Of a DNA stretch of 64,000 nucleotides, positions 61,079 through 64,000 are shown in pieces. The stretch is taken from assembly GCA_046295175.1 (NCBI GenBank), contig JBKBNY010000002.1, forward strand, positions 434,001 through 498,000, written 5' to 3'. The stretch comes from JALOLV01 sp046295175 (GTDB taxonomy: Bacteria > Bacteroidota > Bacteroidia > Cytophagales > Spirosomataceae). The position numbers and the translations under genes are program-made. A model generated the notes under the pieces. It was not told the DNA's origin and did no database searches. It saw only the letters and a list, made by a program, of their open reading frames with translations. How positions within the stretch are numbered: position 1 is the first letter of the stretch; the number at the start of each line of letters is the position of its first letter.

Positions 61079-61543
61079 ATGCCTAATTATACACTTACCG
61101 TCAATGGCCAGAAGAAGGCTGTTGATGTCGCCGAAGATACGCCACTTCTTTGGGTTTTGAGAGATAATCTCAACCTTTGTGGCACCAAGTATGGCTGTGG
61201 AATGGCTCAGTGTGGAGCCTGCACGGTTCACATGAATGGTTCACCGATTCGCTCGTGTGTAGTACCGATTTCGTCTTTAGAAGGAGCCAATATCACAACC
61301 ATCGAAGGGCTCTCTGCCGATGGCTCACACCCTGTTCAAAAAGCTTGGAATCAGGTAGATGTACCTCAATGCGGCTACTGCCAAGCAGGGCAAATGATGA
61401 CAGCGGCTGCTTTGTTGAAATCGAATCCGAATCCATCGGAAGAAGAAATCAGCACAGCAATGTCGGGCAATATTTGTCGTTGTGGCACTTACCACCGAAT
61501 CAATGATGCAGTAAAACTGGCTGTTCAACTCTCTAAAAAATAA
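61079..61543 (+). CDS. (2Fe-2S) subunit of molybdenum oxidoreductase, IorA-like
   Basis: This 154-aa protein is the small iron-sulfur subunit of a xanthine dehydrogenase-family enzyme. The plant-type [2Fe-2S] cluster uses C40, C45, C48 and C60, and the second cluster uses the CGYC and CRCG motifs (around 100-103 and 135-137). It transfers electrons from the molybdenum cofactor subunit encoded 5 bp downstream. No FAD subunit is present, as in isoquinoline 1-oxidoreductase-type enzymes, so electrons likely go to a cytochrome or azurin. Confidence 0.93.
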   Translation: MPNYTLTVNGQKKAVDVAEDTPLLWVLRDNLNLCGTKYGCGMAQCGACTVHMNGSPIRSCVVPISSLEGANITTIEGLSADGSHPVQKAWNQVDVPQCGYCQAGQMMTAAALLKSNPNPSEEEISTAMSGNICRCGTYHRINDAVKLAVQLSKK

Positions 61544-61548
61544 GTACT

Positions 61549-63678
61549 ATGGAAAACAGAAGAGATTTTTTGAAAAAAGCGTTTCTGGGTACTGGGAGTT
61601 TAGTACTCGGTTTCGGAGCCGTTTCGGCCGCATCAGCATCGGTAGCAAATCTGAGTTCGATAGAAGAAGCATCGCTTTTTAATGCTTATTTGACGATTCA
61701 ATCTAACGGTAAAATCACGATATTCTCACCAAATCCAGAGATTGGGCAAGGTATCAAAACGGCATTCTCGGTAATCGTAGCCGAAGAATTAGACGTAAAC
61801 GTAACCGACGTCGAGGTTGTGCAAGCGGCTCTCGATACCAAGCGTTTTGAACGCCAACTAACGGGTGGTAGTGGAGCTATCAAGCACTCGTGGGAGCGTC
61901 TGCGTAAGGCAGGTGCATCGGCACGCTACGCTTTGGTAGAAGCGGCTGCAACCAAATGGAATGTGGCATCTTCTACGCTCAAAACCCAAAACGGAAAAGT
62001 GATTGGGGCAAACGGTCAATCGGCAACTTATGGCGAATTGGCGGCAGAGGCTTCTAAAATCAAGATTCCAGAAAAAGTACAGCTAAAACCAAACAATACA
62101 TTTACTCAAATCGGTAAAACTACGATTAGCGTAGATAACAAAGATGTATTGCTCGGAAAACCCGTTTATGGAATCGACTACAAAGAAGACGGAATGGTTT
62201 ATGCTCAAATCGTCCGTCCGCCAGCATTCGGACAAAAACTCAAAGGTTTTGATGCTTCCGAAGCTAAAAAAATTGACGGAATCATAGATGTGGTTTCGTT
62301 CAAAGACAAAGTGGCGATTGTGGGTAAATCTAATTGGCCAATCATGAAAGCCCGCAAGGTGCTAAAAATTGATTGGACTGCCGATAAAAAACTCGAAAGC
62401 GACAAAATGCACAATGAGCTTTTTGAGGATATTATGAAAAACGGCAAATTTGATGTAAAACGCAAGGATGGCGATGTAGAAACGGCATTCAAAGATGCAC
62501 ATCAGATTATCGAAGCTACCTACCAGTGTCCGTTTTTGCCGCATAGCCCAATGGAGCCGATGAATTTCTTTGCTGATGCCAGTGTGGCAGGCAAAGTTCG
62601 TTTGGTGGGTCCAACCCAAACTCCGCAAGCGGCTCAGGGGCAAGTTGCCAGATTGTTGAATACTTCGCCCGAGAACGTTACGGTAGAATTAACCAAAATG
62701 GGTGGTGGTTTTGGTAGAAGATTGAATAATGACTACGCCCTCGAAGCCGCCGAATTATCATCAATTATCAAGAAACCAGTAAAACTCAATTGGACTCGTG
62801 AAGACGACATGACTGCGGGTATTTATCGCCCTGCGGTAAGATATAAATTCAGAGCCGCCCTCGATAAAAATGGTAACATGACGGCCTTCGCACTCAGAGG
62901 TGTTGGCTTAAATGCAGGTAATTGTACCCGCGAAAACAACTTCCCTGTCGGGGCAGTCGAAAACGTATTGGTAGAATCTCACGAATACAAATCAGATATT
63001 ACAACTGGTCCTTGGAGAGCCCCAATTACCAATTTCTTGGCCTACGCCGAGCAGTCATTCCTCGACGAAGTAGCGACCAAAGCGGGCAAAGACCCAGTGC
63101 AGTTCCGTTTAGATTTGCTCAAGAGAGTCAAAGAAAAACCAGTTGGTAATATCACCTACGAGCCAGACAGATTCGAAGAAGTCATCAAAGTTGCGGCCGA
63201 GAGAGCCAAATGGGGCAAGGCCAAAAAAGGTGTTCATCAAGGATTCAGCGTTTACTTCTCGCACAACTCGTACGTTGCTCAAGTGGCAGATGTTGTGATG
63301 GAGAAAGGCAAACCAGTATTGAAGAAAGTATATGCCGTGACCGATTGCGGAATCGTGATAAACCAAAGCGGAGCCAGAAACCAAATCTACGGTGCAATTG
63401 TAGATGGATTAGGCCACGCGATGTACGGCAAACTTTCGTTTGAGAATGGCCAGCCTCAGCAAGCAAATTTCAATAATTATCGCTTGATTCGCTTCAACGA
63501 GATTCCTGAAATTGATGCTTATTTCATTGATAACGGCAAAGAACCAACGGGTCTCGGTGAGCCAGCCCTACCTCCAACAGGTGGAGCATTAGCCAACGCC
63601 TACGCCAAAGCAACTAAAAAACGTATGTACCAGCAGCCATTTGCTGAATACACTCCAGAGGTTGCCGAAATACTCTAA
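61549..63678 (+). CDS. Molybdopterin-binding subunit, IorB-like, Tat-exported
   Basis: This 709-aa protein begins MENRRDFLKKAFLGTGSL, a twin-arginine signal. It matches the IorB/AldH-type molybdopterin-binding subunit with QTPQAAQGQVARLL, GGGFGRRLNNDYALEAAELS, RAPITNFLAYAEQSFLDEVA and the C-terminal GLGEPALPPTGGALANA. With the 154-aa Fe-S subunit it forms a periplasmic hydroxylase/oxidoreductase for aldehydes or N-heterocycles. Substrate unknown. Length is near the usual 700-780 aa. The pair probably shares one transcript. Confidence 0.94.
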   Translation: MENRRDFLKKAFLGTGSLVLGFGAVSAASASVANLSSIEEASLFNAYLTIQSNGKITIFSPNPEIGQGIKTAFSVIVAEELDVNVTDVEVVQAALDTKRFERQLTGGSGAIKHSWERLRKAGASARYALVEAAATKWNVASSTLKTQNGKVIGANGQSATYGELAAEASKIKIPEKVQLKPNNTFTQIGKTTISVDNKDVLLGKPVYGIDYKEDGMVYAQIVRPPAFGQKLKGFDASEAKKIDGIIDVVSFKDKVAIVGKSNWPIMKARKVLKIDWTADKKLESDKMHNELFEDIMKNGKFDVKRKDGDVETAFKDAHQIIEATYQCPFLPHSPMEPMNFFADASVAGKVRLVGPTQTPQAAQGQVARLLNTSPENVTVELTKMGGGFGRRLNNDYALEAAELSSIIKKPVKLNWTREDDMTAGIYRPAVRYKFRAALDKNGNMTAFALRGVGLNAGNCTRENNFPVGAVENVLVESHEYKSDITTGPWRAPITNFLAYAEQSFLDEVATKAGKDPVQFRLDLLKRVKEKPVGNITYEPDRFEEVIKVAAERAKWGKAKKGVHQGFSVYFSHNSYVAQVADVVMEKGKPVLKKVYAVTDCGIVINQSGARNQIYGAIVDGLGHAMYGKLSFENGQPQQANFNNYRLIRFNEIPEIDAYFIDNGKEPTGLGEPALPPTGGALANAYAKATKKRMYQQPFAEYTPEVAEIL

Positions 63679-63704
63679 AATTCAGAATTTCTATAAATTA
63701 CATC

Positions 63705-63728
63705 AAGGGAGCTTTTGCTCCCTTTTTT
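63705..63728 (+). terminator. Terminator after the IorB-like gene
   Basis: AAGGGAGC-TTTT-GCTCCCTTTTTT is a perfect 8-bp stem with a T6 tract, 27 bp past the stop codon. Confidence 0.9.
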
Positions 63729-63805
63729 ATTATGACTATCCGTAAGATTTCTCTAAATTTGATGCAATAAACAAGCTCGGAGCTTTGTAAAATACCGTTG
63801 AATTA

Positions 63806-63835
63806 TTGATAAAATAAGGAAAAATTGTATTTTTG
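63806..63835 (+). promoter_or_regulatory. Promoter of the Rrf2-type regulator
   Basis: A -33 TTG (63806-63808) and a perfect -7 box TATTTTTG (63828-63835) lie 39 bp upstream of the ATG at 63875. Confidence 0.55.
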
Positions 63836-63874
63836 CCACAATCCTTTTACTTTAACTGACATTGACAAGCAAAT

Positions 63875-64000
63875 ATGATTTCGAAGAAAGCTAAATATGC
63901 ACTAAAAGCTCTCAAAGTACTCGCCGAAAAATACGAATCCAAACAACCCGTTTTGATTGCCGAAATCGCCGAAAAAGAGAATATCCCTAAAAAATTCTTA
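63875..64000 (+). CDS. Rrf2-family transcriptional regulator (5' part)
   Basis: Only the first 42 codons are in the window. They start MISKKAKYALKALKVLA, with an HTH-like LIAEIAEKENIPKKFL, the typical N-terminus of Rrf2/IscR-family repressors. Such proteins sense iron-sulfur clusters, nitric oxide or cysteine status. The Cys ligands, if any, would lie beyond the edge. Confidence 0.88.
   Translation, partial: MISKKAKYALKALKVLAEKYESKQPVLIAEIAEKENIPKKFL

Overview
The window looks like the chromosome of a Bacteroidota bacterium, most likely order Cytophagales (Emticicia/Flectobacillus/Spirosoma-like). Evidence: Bacteroidota-type promoters (-33 TTG/-7 TAnnTTTG) in front of several genes, a type IX secretion (T9SS) C-terminal domain, many SPII lipoproteins, 7TMR-DISM and LuxR-type two-component proteins, a TonB-plug/MG2 protein and DUF3871/DUF6702-type families. 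No rRNA and no CRISPR array were seen.

Layout. (1) 1-4540: a truncated unknown gene, then a T4-phage-like RNA-repair operon (RNA ligase Rnl1 + polynucleotide kinase/phosphatase Pnkp), a divergent Uma2 nuclease gene and a WYL regulator; the same 21-bp dyad sits in front of the truncated gene and between the ligase and Uma2. (2) 4641-14561: an AraC-type membrane regulator, a secreted PQQ-type sugar dehydrogenase, and a compact secreted-protease locus. That locus has a 7TMR-DISM histidine kinase, a free-standing M4 propeptide gene, a thermolysin-like protease without propeptide, a lipoprotein, a 49-aa exported peptide and a LuxR response regulator. Three promoters in it carry the same pair of ACC-N6-GGT dyads at about -40 to -75. 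(3) 14779-25542: housekeeping genes (carB, a histidine kinase, a YgiC/YgiB-like pair, a DUF6702 protein, rseP, a PBP4-type DD-peptidase). (4) 25671-53376: tRNA-Val(TAC) carrying a 27.6-kb integrative element, bounded by a perfect 47-bp repeat of the tRNA 3' end, with identical 29-bp candidate integrase arm sites inside both ends and a tyrosine integrase at the right end. (5) 53478-64000: secreted carbohydrate-related enzymes, a TonB-plug protein, a periplasmic molybdenum oxidoreductase pair (IorA/IorB-like) and the start of an Rrf2 regulator.

The element has a replication/recombination part: DUF3871, a Sak4-like RecA-fold ATPase, a RepA/KaiC-like ATPase, a DUF3127 OB-fold protein, an excisionase-like HTH and a KilA-C-like protein. 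It also has a defence operon in which a type I restriction system (HsdR, HsdS, HsdM) is interleaved with a DUF3800 protein, a small membrane protein and a GmrSD-like DUF262/DUF1524 nuclease, plus a separate HNH nuclease. Finally it has an unusual cargo block of exported proteins, including a degenerate Ppx/GppA-like protein with a signal peptide. I see no relaxase, conjugation or virion gene, so it is probably a non-self-transmissible island or satellite. By eye its genes are more AT-rich and poorer in CpG than both flanks, consistent with acquisition.

The most interesting systems here are the dyad-linked RNA-repair cassette, the protease regulon with a trans-encoded propeptide, and the interleaved restriction operon with its exported-protein cargo. 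All functions are inferred from sequence motifs alone.
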